DNA of 64,000 nt, taken from Pleurocapsa sp. PCC 7319. GTDB taxonomy: Bacteria; Cyanobacteriota; Cyanobacteriia; Cyanobacteriales; Xenococcaceae. Both the position numbers and the translations under genes were made by a program. The stretch is taken from the NCBI RefSeq assembly GCF_000332195.1, contig NZ_KB235922.1:5925322-5989321 (forward strand). Reading direction: 5' to 3'. Of the stretch, positions 36,808-45,200 are shown piece by piece. The notes below the pieces were generated by a model, which saw nothing but the letters and a program-made list of their open reading frames with translations, ran no database searches and had not been told where the DNA came from. The stretch's first letter is position 1. Each line of letters starts with the position of its first letter.

Positions 36808-37869
36808 TTAGTGATAGAGAGGTACAAAGCCAGACTTTTCGATGATTGGCTGTCCGAGGTCTGGTGAAGTCAGATAGGCGACGAACGAATTAACCATGTT
36901 TTGAACTGGACCATTTATCCCTTCTTTCTGTATCGCATACATCATTCTGGTCTGGGGATACTGTCCATTGCTAAAAGCCTCCTGATTTGGGATGCCATCG
37001 ATAACTGGAGACACAATTTGATTTTCTTGATTCTTCAGAGAAATGATATTTACGTCCTTTTCGATCGCTGCCAGAGTTGCTGAAGTATAGAAAAGAGCAC
37101 CTGACTCTTTCTTGAGAATGGACATAGCCTCTTGTCGATCCTGGACATACATTGTATTTTTACTTAATTCTTGTAGAGATAGAAACAAAGTATTTCTTCC
37201 TAGACCCGAAAGTAGTATAGGGGTGATTGTTTTATTTTCTCCTCCAACTTGTTGCCAATTAGATATTTTTCCTTCATAGATGGCTTTTAATTGCTTAATG
37301 TTCAGAGATTCAACGTTTGTTTTCTTATTCGTTATATAGGCAATCCCGTCAATGGCATAAGGAGTTCCTGTTAATTTAAATCCTTTCTTTTGCGCCATTT
37401 CATTATGTTGATCTAGAAACGGTTTTTCAGAAAGAACCAAAAATAACTGATCGTCAAGCAGTTCCTCTATGGGATCTTTATTTTCATCATTATCTGTTAA
37501 CCTCAGCCTAAAATCAGGATGGTCATGTTTAATTTCAGTAGCAATTTTATGAGACATCAACCTTACACTACAAGGAGGTCCCCAGTAAGGAAGAAGACCA
37601 GTAGGAAGTTCTTTGGTCTCGCTTGTTTGAGCAACAGATCTCGTAAAACTGTATAGAACTGCCCCTAACCCCATCATTAAAATAGCAGCAGCAATCAAAT
37701 TTATCTTAATTTTATTATTTTTACTAACGTTACTAATCTTTTTCTTAGGGCGGCTAGCTTTGACCTTGAATTTACTTTGATCGAGGCTTTTTCCACATAA
37801 TTCACAATTTTTGGCTCGTAATTCATTATAGGAAAATTCGCAATTATGACAAATTTTATATTGTTTCAT
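36808..37869 (-). CDS. Zinc-ribbon/PstS-like substrate-binding fusion protein
   Basis: 353 residues. The N-terminus has a zinc ribbon (CHNC at about 8-11, CELC at about 22-25), then a basic stretch, a TM helix (INLIAAAILMMGLGAVLYSF) and a periplasmic-binding-protein-like domain (PYAIDGIAYITNKK, LKAIYEGKISNWQQVGGENKTITPILLSGLGRNTLFLS, GFVPLYH). The latter matches PstS-like phosphate-binding proteins. No ABC transporter genes are adjacent. The cytosolic zinc ribbon joined to an external binding domain suggests sensing or anchoring rather than simple transport; this is inference. Confidence 0.8.
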   Translation of the reverse strand: MKQYKICHNCEFSYNELRAKNCELCGKSLDQSKFKVKASRPKKKISNVSKNNKIKINLIAAAILMMGLGAVLYSFTRSVAQTSETKELPTGLLPYWGPPCSVRLMSHKIATEIKHDHPDFRLRLTDNDENKDPIEELLDDQLFLVLSEKPFLDQHNEMAQKKGFKLTGTPYAIDGIAYITNKKTNVESLNIKQLKAIYEGKISNWQQVGGENKTITPILLSGLGRNTLFLSLQELSKNTMYVQDRQEAMSILKKESGALFYTSATLAAIEKDVNIISLKNQENQIVSPVIDGIPNQEAFSNGQYPQTRMMYAIQKEGINGPVQNMVNSFVAYLTSPDLGQPIIEKSGFVPLYH

Positions 37870-38196
37870 TTTAAATCAACAAAAAATTTTATAACGCCTA
37901 AAAAATCCATTAATCAGTAAAGCGGCAGAGCCGCAGCTATAAGCTGTAAGCTGTAAGCTGTAAGCCAATTATAAGAGGCTTTAACCTCTTCCTAATTGTA
38001 GACCACCAAACTTCGTTTGCTGGGGGCATTAAACCCGATAGCTATAAGCTGTTAGCCGTTTACCAAGCGTAAACTTTAGAGCTTAAAGCTTAAGGCTTAG
38101 AGCTTAAAGCTTTTTAAGGTAAAATGACAGGTAATTAACTTCAGTAACTATTAAGGTATTGATTGTATTTAATCAGCCTTTAGGATCCTTTGATAA
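37870..38196. other. Repeat-rich non-coding gap
   Basis: Contains (AGCTGTA)-type heptanucleotide repeats at 37935-37966 and AGAGCTTAAAGCTTAAGGCTTAGAGCTTAAAGC-like AT-rich palindromic repeats at about 38078-38115. No gene seen. Confidence 0.7.
37935..37966. repeat. Heptanucleotide tandem repeat AGCTATA (AGCTGTA)3 AGCC
   Basis: One AGCTATA and three AGCTGTA units in phase, then a partial unit. Same 7-bp periodicity as several other intergenic tracts in the window. Confidence 0.88.
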
Positions 38197-39375
38197 TTAA
38201 AGCAATGTGCCTTTTAAGTCATTTCTTCCAAATTCCTGAGCAAGCTGAATAAATATTTGAGAGCAAAATTTTTGAGTAAAAGGCTCTAATTTCCTTAGAA
38301 AAGTATTTTCAATTTTATTAGTTGTAATACTACCAGAAGCTCCCCATTTATGTAGCGAATGACCAAGTTCTTGTTCCATTTCATGACGTAATTTAGCTAT
38401 ATTTATTCGATTCAACATTTGCTCTAAGAGAAGTGGCGAAAGAGAATGAATATCTCTATTACTTACAGTGCAAAAGTCATCTCTAATTTGAGTTAAAAAG
38501 GAACAAGTATTATTCAAATCATAAATACAAAGTTGATTTAGTCTCATAATATCTTTCAAGGCTTGACCAGCTCGACAATATATTTCTGCTTTAAGTTTAA
38601 AAGTATATAAGTTCGACAACGCCTTTATAGATATGTTGTAGTTCCAGTCTAGATTTTCTCCGGAATTCATTGCTAATACGCACTTATTGTAAACTTTCAA
38701 ACAGCCTCTCTCTTTGAGAATACATTCTTTTCTTTTCTCTGAAAATTGTCCAATAGATTTAAATAAAAAAAGTTCAAGCATTTTCAAATGCTCTAAAATT
38801 GATGTCAGAGATGTATGATGCCAAAAAGAACCAATTAAACTTTGATATCTTTTCTTTAATTCGTCTCTTAATATGATTGAATTTCTCTTTAAAATAAAGG
38901 TACAAGTATTTTGTCTATCTAATAATTTATTACCTTTATACCATTGAATAGTATTCTCTTCTAGATATTTAAGAGAATCAAGAGAAACTGGTAAATTTTT
39001 AAATAAATATTTGAATCTTGTTTCTAATATCTCAAATAAATCTAATTTCTCAGTATTGCTTTGTATTAATGTATTGATACAATCGAATTCCAATTTATTA
39101 ACAATAGAAAAATCATCCAGATTATTGTTAAGTTGAATTGTAATTCCTAAAATTTTTAAAGTATTTTTGAAATCAAGATTGTGCTGGTGATTTATTAACC
39201 AAAAATTAATTATTTCTGCTGCTAAGAGATAGTTGCAATTTTCTATAAAAGAAAATTGCTCGGTTGCGATTTTGTCACTAAATTCTTGTGAACTCAGTTC
39301 AAAGCGATCGCTAGTTGCTACCGTATCAATCGTAGTTATAAAATCTGTCTCTGAAGATCTTCTCCTTAGTACCAT
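38197..39375 (-). CDS. Hypothetical protein, 392 residues
   Basis: I do not recognise a family. The sequence is mainly helical, rich in Leu, Asn, Ile and Lys, with no signal peptide or TM segment. Possible landmarks: QWYKGNKLLDRQNTCTFIL, WHHTSLTSILEHLKMLELFLF, and near the end LRHEMEQELGHSLHKWGASGS. Codon use is AT-rich compared with its neighbours clpC and hrcA, which could mean recent acquisition. It is isolated by repeat-rich DNA on one side and a 450-bp gap on the other. The frame is uninterrupted over nearly 1.2 kb, which supports it being a gene. Confidence 0.65.
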   Translation of the reverse strand: MVLRRRSSETDFITTIDTVATSDRFELSSQEFSDKIATEQFSFIENCNYLLAAEIINFWLINHQHNLDFKNTLKILGITIQLNNNLDDFSIVNKLEFDCINTLIQSNTEKLDLFEILETRFKYLFKNLPVSLDSLKYLEENTIQWYKGNKLLDRQNTCTFILKRNSIILRDELKKRYQSLIGSFWHHTSLTSILEHLKMLELFLFKSIGQFSEKRKECILKERGCLKVYNKCVLAMNSGENLDWNYNISIKALSNLYTFKLKAEIYCRAGQALKDIMRLNQLCIYDLNNTCSFLTQIRDDFCTVSNRDIHSLSPLLLEQMLNRINIAKLRHEMEQELGHSLHKWGASGSITTNKIENTFLRKLEPFTQKFCSQIFIQLAQEFGRNDLKGTLL

Positions 39376-39829
39376 AATTGCTCCTGGACTACAGCTATAT
39401 CAAATCTATCTGCACAGCAGTTTGAAACAACTATCCTTAATAGTACAGTGCCTTCTAGTTGTTATCTTATAGAGCAGCAATTTCATTGATAATTTCCAGG
39501 TTCATAAGTACTATATTTGCTTAAATCTACCCTACTTTTTCTGATACTACTTACCTACTTCTATTAATTCCAACTCTTGTTTTATGTGAAATTGAAATAG
39601 CTTGACTTAATGTGAGCAAGTACTAGTGAAATTGTATAATTTATTCTCTAACAAATGTGTGCTAAATATATATATTTTGTAAACTAGGCATGAAGAATTT
39701 GCCATTTTTAGCTCATAGTAGGCATTCGCGATCGCCGAGGAGCTCCATAGTCTTCTATTGAAATTAAAAAAGGTGAGCTTTTGCCCACCTTTTTTATTTA
39801 TTTAGCTAACTTTAATTAACGAACTTTAA
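39376..39829. other. Non-coding gap between hypothetical gene and clpC
   Basis: AT-rich; no gene seen. It holds the clpC terminator (39766-39795) and presumably the promoter of the minus-strand hypothetical gene in its left part. Confidence 0.6.
39766..39795 (-). terminator. Rho-independent terminator of clpC
   Basis: AAAAAAGGTG pairs with CACCTTTTTT around the loop AGCTTTTGCC. It lies 35 bp past the clpC stop; read on the minus strand the stem is followed by the T-run. The structure is symmetrical and could act in both directions. Confidence 0.8.
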
Positions 39830-42196
39830 TTAACGAGTTGCCTCTACTAAAACTTGTTCCTTTACTGCTGAGACAGTAGTGTTACCATTTTCATCGATAT
39901 CAACGAGAGCATTATCACCATCATTGACTCGACCTGAAAGAATTGCTTCAGCAAGACTATCTTCTAGTAGACGCATAATTGCCCGACGTAGTGGTCTAGC
40001 ACCATAACTAGGATCGAAGCCAGCTTCAATTACTTTATCTTCAAAGGAAGTTGAAACCCCAAGATTAATATCACGTTGATGTTTTAGTCTACTAGACACT
40101 TCTTGGAGCAAGATATTGGCAATTTGTCTTACTTCGGGTTTAGTTAATTGACGGAAGACTATAATCTCATCTAAACGGTTAATAAATTCAGGACGAAAAT
40201 AGTTTTTCAGTTCCTGGTTAACCAAATCTTTGATGCGATTGTATTGTGCTTCATCTTGATCGCCAGAGAAATCAAAGCCTAAGCCACTGCCACCTTTCTC
40301 GATAACTTTCGAGCCAATATTGGAGGTCATAATAATCACAGTATTTTTAAAGCTAACTGTGCGACCGTGAGCATCAGTAAGACGACCATCGTCAAGCAAC
40401 TGGAGCATCAGATTAAAGACATCGGGATGAGCTTTTTCAATTTCATCAAACAAAACTATCGTGTAAGGCTGACGACGTACTGCTTCAGTTAGCTGTCCAC
40501 CCTCGTCATAACCGACAAACCCTGGAGGAGAACCAATTAACTTGGAAACGGTGTGAGATTCCATGTATTCAGACATATCCACTCGCACAATTGCTTCTTC
40601 TGAACCAAACATTTGCGTTGCTAAGGCTTTAGCTAGTTCGGTTTTACCTACTCCAGTAGGACCAGAGAAAAACAAGCTAGCAATAGGGCGATTGCGATCG
40701 CCTAATCCAGAACGAGAGCGACGTAGTGCCCGCGAGACAGCCTTAACTGCTTCGTCTTGACCGATGACCCGTTCATGGAGATTATCTTCCAGATAAAGCA
40801 AAGCTTCTGATTCAGTTTCCGTCATTTTGGTAACGGGAACACCTGTCCAAGCCGCAACAATCTTGGCGATCGCTTCTTCATCGACTACTGGAGTTAAAGC
40901 CTGAGGATTAATTGTGGGCACATCAGTTTGAGTTTCTTCTTTGCCTTGTTGTAAGCAATGGTTGAGATGAGTTCGAGAACCAGCCTCATCAATTAAATCG
41001 ATTGCCTTGTCAGGTAAAAAGCGATCGGTAATGTATCTTTCAGAGAAAGTTACTGCCGTTTCAATCGCTGCATCAGTATATTTGACTTTATGAAAATCTT
41101 CATAGGTTTTACGCAGACCTTGAAGTATGGCGATCGCATCTTCAACAGAAGGTTCACCGACCATTACCCGTTGAAAACGACGTTCCAAAGCAGCATCACG
41201 CTCAATGTGTTGACGATACTCATCTAAGGTAGTGCTACCAAGACATTGAATTTCACCTCTAGCTAGGGCAGGTTTGAGCATATTAGCAGCATCCATTGCG
41301 CCACCCATTGCCCCTGCGCCAACGATATTGTGGATTTCATCGATCACGAGAATAATGTTGCCCGCTGCACGAACTTCCTCCACAATTGCTTTGAGACGTT
41401 CTTCAAATTCCCCTCTAAATTTAGTTCCTGCCAAAAGCGAACCCATGTCAAGACTAATCACTTCTTTATCGGTTAACAGAAACGAAACATCGCCATTAAC
41501 AATGCGCTGGGCTAACCCTTCGGCGATCGCGGTTTTACCAACACCTGGCTCTCCAACCAAAATAGGATTATTTTTCGTTCGTCTGCCTAAGATTTGAACA
41601 ACTCTTTCAATTTCTGGAGATCTACCGACTACAGGGTCGAGTTTACCTTCTCTAGCTAGTTCGGTCAGATTAATACTGAACTCCTTTAACTTAGCTGATT
41701 TTTCTCTACCACCACCAAAACCAAAAGGACTATCTTTACTAGCAGCAGCAGTAACTACCTCAGCTTCGCCTAATTTTTTAATTAAATCTGTCCGTAGCTG
41801 TCTAAGGTCGACATTTTGATTAGTCAACAGCTTAGCTGCCATATTATCTGTTTGCTTAACAATTGCTAATAAAATATGTTCTGGACTGATAAAATTACTT
41901 TTTAGCTGACGTGCTTCATTAAAAGCTTGCTCTAAAATTCTTTTGGCTTTAGGTGTAAAGGGAATATTAGCGGGGATAAATCCAGAACCTTTACCGATAA
42001 TTTCAATCGCTAGCTCTCTAGTTTTGTCTAGCTCGATACCTAGATTTGCTAATAATTCTGCCGCTGTGGATGTTCCCTCCCCAATCACCCCCAGTAAAAT
42101 GTGTTCCGTCCCCACAAGATTATGTCCCGTGTTTCTAGCCTCCTCTTGAGCAAGGACAACATTCTTAATTGCTTTTTCGTTGAAATATTCAAACAT
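39830..42196 (-). CDS. clpC: ClpC-type AAA+ chaperone lacking the middle (UVR) domain
   Basis: 788 residues. Clp_N repeats (res. 1-140), first AAA+ module with Walker A GEPGVGKT (215-222), second with GPTGVGKT (512-519), and a ClpP-binding loop GLGFDF. It partners ClpP in protein degradation. Unusual: between the sensor-2 helix end (AGSR, about 408) and [11 protein letters not shown] (about 437) there are only about 29 residues, [16 protein letters not shown] and so on, where standard ClpC has a coiled-coil M-domain of about 70 residues with a UVR motif. That domain mediates adaptor binding and the resting decamer. This therefore looks like a second, differently regulated ClpC; a canonical copy would be elsewhere. 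Confidence 0.92.
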   Translation of the reverse strand: MFEYFNEKAIKNVVLAQEEARNTGHNLVGTEHILLGVIGEGTSTAAELLANLGIELDKTRELAIEIIGKGSGFIPANIPFTPKAKRILEQAFNEARQLKSNFISPEHILLAIVKQTDNMAAKLLTNQNVDLRQLRTDLIKKLGEAEVVTAAASKDSPFGFGGGREKSAKLKEFSINLTELAREGKLDPVVGRSPEIERVVQILGRRTKNNPILVGEPGVGKTAIAEGLAQRIVNGDVSFLLTDKEVISLDMGSLLAGTKFRGEFEERLKAIVEEVRAAGNIILVIDEIHNIVGAGAMGGAMDAANMLKPALARGEIQCLGSTTLDEYRQHIERDAALERRFQRVMVGEPSVEDAIAILQGLRKTYEDFHKVKYTDAAIETAVTFSERYITDRFLPDKAIDLIDEAGSRTHLNHCLQQGKEETQTDVPTINPQALTPVVDEEAIAKIVAAWTGVPVTKMTETESEALLYLEDNLHERVIGQDEAVKAVSRALRRSRSGLGDRNRPIASLFFSGPTGVGKTELAKALATQMFGSEEAIVRVDMSEYMESHTVSKLIGSPPGFVGYDEGGQLTEAVRRQPYTIVLFDEIEKAHPDVFNLMLQLLDDGRLTDAHGRTVSFKNTVIIMTSNIGSKVIEKGGSGLGFDFSGDQDEAQYNRIKDLVNQELKNYFRPEFINRLDEIIVFRQLTKPEVRQIANILLQEVSSRLKHQRDINLGVSTSFEDKVIEAGFDPSYGARPLRRAIMRLLEDSLAEAILSGRVNDGDNALVDIDENGNTTVSAVKEQVLVEATR

Positions 42197-42347
42197 CTTT
42201 AAGAAAACTCCTCTTCTTGTTAATATTTCTTTATCTTCAGTATTTAATGTATCTTTTTTTGTTACCCATATACAGTGGTAAAAGCCGTAATATTTACCAG
42301 ATTTTCCACTAAATAAATTGTAATATCTGTAATTTTCACTACGCCTT

Positions 42348-42962
42348 ATGATTGACGAAGGCTACATTAAATATCAATGTCATTGGCATCAGCAACCTGC
42401 AATCACTGATGGAGACATCGTTGAGTTAAACCATTGGCGCACTAAGTTATATCAATTGGGATTAATTGGCGAGTACGACAATGGGATTGGCTTTGGCAAC
42501 ATTAGTATTCGTATTCCTCAGTCTCAGCAATTCATAATATCTGGAACACAAACAGGGGGAATTCCTGAGCTTACAGTACAGCACTATACCAAAGTTACTG
42601 ATTTTGACTGGCAAAAAAATTACGTTACTTGCGAAGGATTAATTAGGGCGTCTTCCGAGACTTTAACCCATGCTGCGATTTATGTTGCCGAACCTCAAGT
42701 AAATGCGGTAGTTCATGTTCATCATGCCAATCTATGGCACAAATTATTAGAGCGTGTTCCAACTACAAACCCAGATTGCGCTTATGGTACACCTGAAATG
42801 GCAGCAGAAATTATTCGATTATGTCAACAACAAGAAACTCAACAGCAAAAAATTATTGTTATGAGTGGACATGAAGAGGGAATTCTCACTTTTGGCAATA
42901 GTCTAGACGAGGCAGGAAATACTTTGCTCAGTTATTTTTCACGGGTTCAGCAGAATCTCTAA
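42348..42962 (+). CDS. Class II aldolase/adducin family protein
   Basis: 204 residues. [24 protein letters not shown] is the substrate-phosphate region, [11 protein letters not shown] and [11 protein letters not shown] carry the glutamate and the zinc His pair, and [12 protein letters not shown] supplies the third His. Members include fuculose-1-phosphate aldolase and methylthioribulose-1-phosphate dehydratase; the exact substrate cannot be set from sequence alone. Divergent from clpC. Confidence 0.85.
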   Translation: MIDEGYIKYQCHWHQQPAITDGDIVELNHWRTKLYQLGLIGEYDNGIGFGNISIRIPQSQQFIISGTQTGGIPELTVQHYTKVTDFDWQKNYVTCEGLIRASSETLTHAAIYVAEPQVNAVVHVHHANLWHKLLERVPTTNPDCAYGTPEMAAEIIRLCQQQETQQQKIIVMSGHEEGILTFGNSLDEAGNTLLSYFSRVQQNL

Positions 42963-43024
42963 GTTCGTCTATCACCAAAAAATAAGGATACCTATATTCT
43001 CAATCATCTCATTGAAAAAATTAT

Positions 43025-43050
43025 AACTCCTAACTCCTAACTCCTAACTC
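43025..43050. repeat. Heptanucleotide tandem repeat (AACTCCT)3 AACTC
   Basis: Three perfect AACTCCT units plus a partial one, between the convergent aldolase and response-regulator genes. Confidence 0.88.
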
Positions 43051-43057
43051 ACTTTAT

Positions 43058-43738
43058 TTAATTTTCAATCTTGTTTAGTCGATATCCCAAGCCGTGAACA
43101 GTTTCAATAAAATCTCCTGAAGCACCAGCCGCTTTTAATTTTTGACGTAAGCTTCTGATATGCACTTTTACCGTGTCTTCATCGGGGGGATCTTCGAGGG
43201 ACCATATACTGTCGATCATCACTGAGCGGCTAAGGACTCGTCTGCCATTTCTGATTAATAGCTCCAAAATACTATATTCTTTGGGAGTTAAACGTAGTGG
43301 TTGTTCAGAATAGCTTACTTCATAGGTGCTGGGGTTAAACTGTAGTTCTCCCCATTCTAATATTGGTGGTGCGGAAGTACTGCCTCGGCGTAATAAGGCG
43401 CGAATCCGAGCCAACAATTCTCCTAGATCGACTGGTTTAATAATATAGTCATCTGCTCCGGCATCTAGTCCCGTGATTTTATCGCTAACCGTATCTAGAG
43501 CAGTAATCATCAGTATAGGCATCTGATGACCCTGCGATCGCAATTTGTGGCAGAGATCGATCCCGTTAAGATCAGGTAGCATGACATCGAGGAGTATTAG
43601 ATCGTAATCTAGAGCTTTAATATAATCCAGTGCGGACTCGCCATCGTTAGCGACATCAACAACGTATCTTTGGTCAGTAATTGCTTCTGCCAGAGTCTCT
43701 GCTAAATTAAAATCGTCCTCAACTAAAAGAATTCGCAT
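43058..43738 (-). CDS. OmpR-family response regulator
   Basis: 226 residues. Receiver domain with acidic pocket EDD (8-9), phospho-acceptor Asp51 in LILLDVMLPD, and the Lys in IIKPVDLGEL; winged-helix DNA-binding domain with LRLTPKEYSILELLIRNGRRVLSR and DTVKVHIRSLRQKLK, ending GYRLNKIEN. Cognate kinase is not adjacent; the kinase at 45201 is a candidate only by distance. Start ATG at 43738. Confidence 0.94.
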   Translation of the reverse strand: MRILLVEDDFNLAETLAEAITDQRYVVDVANDGESALDYIKALDYDLILLDVMLPDLNGIDLCHKLRSQGHQMPILMITALDTVSDKITGLDAGADDYIIKPVDLGELLARIRALLRRGSTSAPPILEWGELQFNPSTYEVSYSEQPLRLTPKEYSILELLIRNGRRVLSRSVMIDSIWSLEDPPDEDTVKVHIRSLRQKLKAAGASGDFIETVHGLGYRLNKIEN

Positions 43739-44282
43739 TCTAGAATATTGCCATCACCAAATTAAACCAGACTTTGTTATGTAAAACAAAGATATCTTCA
43801 AGCAACCAGTTCTAACTTACAAGAAAAGTAGTTATGTTTTGGAGTTGTGACAAAAAAATTCTTGATCGTACAAAACTTGATCTTGGGATTATTAGCTATT
43901 AATTTGAGTTATTTGGCTAGATTCAGATAATCAACTAAATCCAAGATTCAAAAGATAATTTCCTTTCGACTCTCATCCTACGAACAGAGCGCGGAAGACT
44001 AATAACTAATAACTAGTAACTAATAACTGATAAACTCAAAAACTTTCCGATTTCTTTACCCTTTCCTCAGTAGTTTACTTACTTCTAGTTTGTTAGTGTT
44101 CTAGGTAATAAGGCTTAATAGGGTGCAGCTATTAATTCTGATATCAGTATCTAAAAGCTTTTAGCTAGCAGCTTCCCGCGACAATAGCTTAAATGAGGTT
44201 GAGATTTCCCTCGCCACGCTTAGTCGCGCTTTTTAGGTTTAAGATCCCTTGCTAAAATCAGAGATTTAAAAAAAGTAATAAT
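43739..44282. other. Non-coding gap upstream of cpcL
   Basis: No gene seen. It contains a degenerate heptanucleotide tract (43998-44032) and an AAAAGCTTTTAGCTAGCAGCTT repeat-like stretch near 44152-44174. The cpcL promoter presumably lies in the right third. Confidence 0.6.
43998..44032. repeat. Degenerate heptanucleotide tandem repeat (ACTAATA)n
   Basis: Five in-phase units: ACTAATA, ACTAATA, ACTAGTA, ACTAATA, ACTGATA. Confidence 0.85.
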
Positions 44283-45029
44283 ATGGCAATTCCTTTACTA
44301 GAATATTCCCCTTCGAGTCAAAACCAGCGAGTTCTAAATTACGAAATTCCTGGTGATGAGCAGTCTTGGATTTATAATGCCGAAAACCTTCTTTCTGATT
44401 CCGAGATTCAAGATCTAATCTGGGCAGCATATCGACAGATTTTTAATGAGCAGCAGATTTTAGCTAGTAATCGCGAGAAAGGTTTAGAATCTCAACTAAA
44501 GGCTGGTCAAATCACCGTCAGAGAATTTATTCGAGGTTTATTGCTTTCAGACACTTTTAGAAAACGTAATTATGAGCCCAATAGTAATTATCGTTTTGTC
44601 GAAATGTGCGTTCAAAGAGTGTTAGGACGCAACGTATATAGCGATCGCGAAAAACTGGCTTGGTCAATTGTGTTGGCAACAAAAGGGTTAGCAGGATTTA
44701 TTGACGATCTATTAGATAGTGAGGAATATATTAATAACTTTGGTGATGATATTGTTCCTTATCAAAGAAGACGTATCCTACCTCAACGCACAGTGGGCGA
44801 ATCTCCTTTTGCCCGAATGCCCCGTTACGGAGCAGATTACCGCTCCAAACTAGAAGCAATTGGCTATTTTGCCCATAAAGAGGGAGATTATGGTTGGGGT
44901 AGTCAACCTTACTATCCACCAGAGCGAGTTTTGTTGGTTGCCAAGATTTTAGCCTTTGCTGGAGCAGGTTTTTTAACTTTGTTAACCTTAGCAGTTGCAT
45001 TAGCCGCTTGGGGCTTAATTAGCATTTAG
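44283..45029 (+). CDS. cpcL: Membrane-anchored phycobilisome rod linker CpcL (CpcG2 type)
   Basis: 248 residues. The linker domain (Pfam PBS_linker_poly) spans about 20-150 with [46 protein letters not shown] and [12 protein letters not shown]. The C-terminus is a hydrophobic helix ([22 protein letters not shown]), which distinguishes CpcL from the core-bound CpcG1. Known role: attaching phycocyanin rods without a core to the thylakoid membrane, feeding photosystem I. No cpc operon genes are nearby. A terminator follows at 45084. Confidence 0.92.
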   Translation: MAIPLLEYSPSSQNQRVLNYEIPGDEQSWIYNAENLLSDSEIQDLIWAAYRQIFNEQQILASNREKGLESQLKAGQITVREFIRGLLLSDTFRKRNYEPNSNYRFVEMCVQRVLGRNVYSDREKLAWSIVLATKGLAGFIDDLLDSEEYINNFGDDIVPYQRRRILPQRTVGESPFARMPRYGADYRSKLEAIGYFAHKEGDYGWGSQPYYPPERVLLVAKILAFAGAGFLTLLTLAVALAAWGLISI

Positions 45030-45083
45030 CTAAGCAACTTTTGACAACTTTTAATTGAAGATTACTCAACTTGATTCCTCCCC

Positions 45084-45118
45084 AGGACTGTGCGTGACGA
45101 AACAGTCCTGTTTTTTTT
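45084..45118 (+). terminator. Rho-independent terminator of cpcL
   Basis: AGGACTGT (45084-45091) pairs with ACAGTCCT (45102-45109), followed by G and eight T residues. Confidence 0.88.
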
Positions 45119-45164
45119 AAGACGTTGCTGATTTAATGTGTGACACTGCAAGTAATATTATTCG

Positions 45165-45199
45165 TAGCTAATAGCTAATAGCTAATAGCTAATAGCTTC
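45165..45199 (+). repeat. Heptanucleotide tract (TAGCTAA)4 TAGCTTC abutting a start codon
   Basis: Four perfect TAGCTAA units and a fifth TAGCTTC; the ATG of the histidine kinase begins at 45201, one base after the tract. The tract thus occupies the ribosome-binding position and no purine-rich Shine-Dalgarno is visible. Confidence 0.88.
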
Positions 45200-45200
45200 T

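Noticed and set aside
39602-39640. TTGACT followed by TATAAT as a promoter
   Set aside because: Spacing is about 27 bp, too long for a sigma-70-type promoter, and no plus-strand gene follows.
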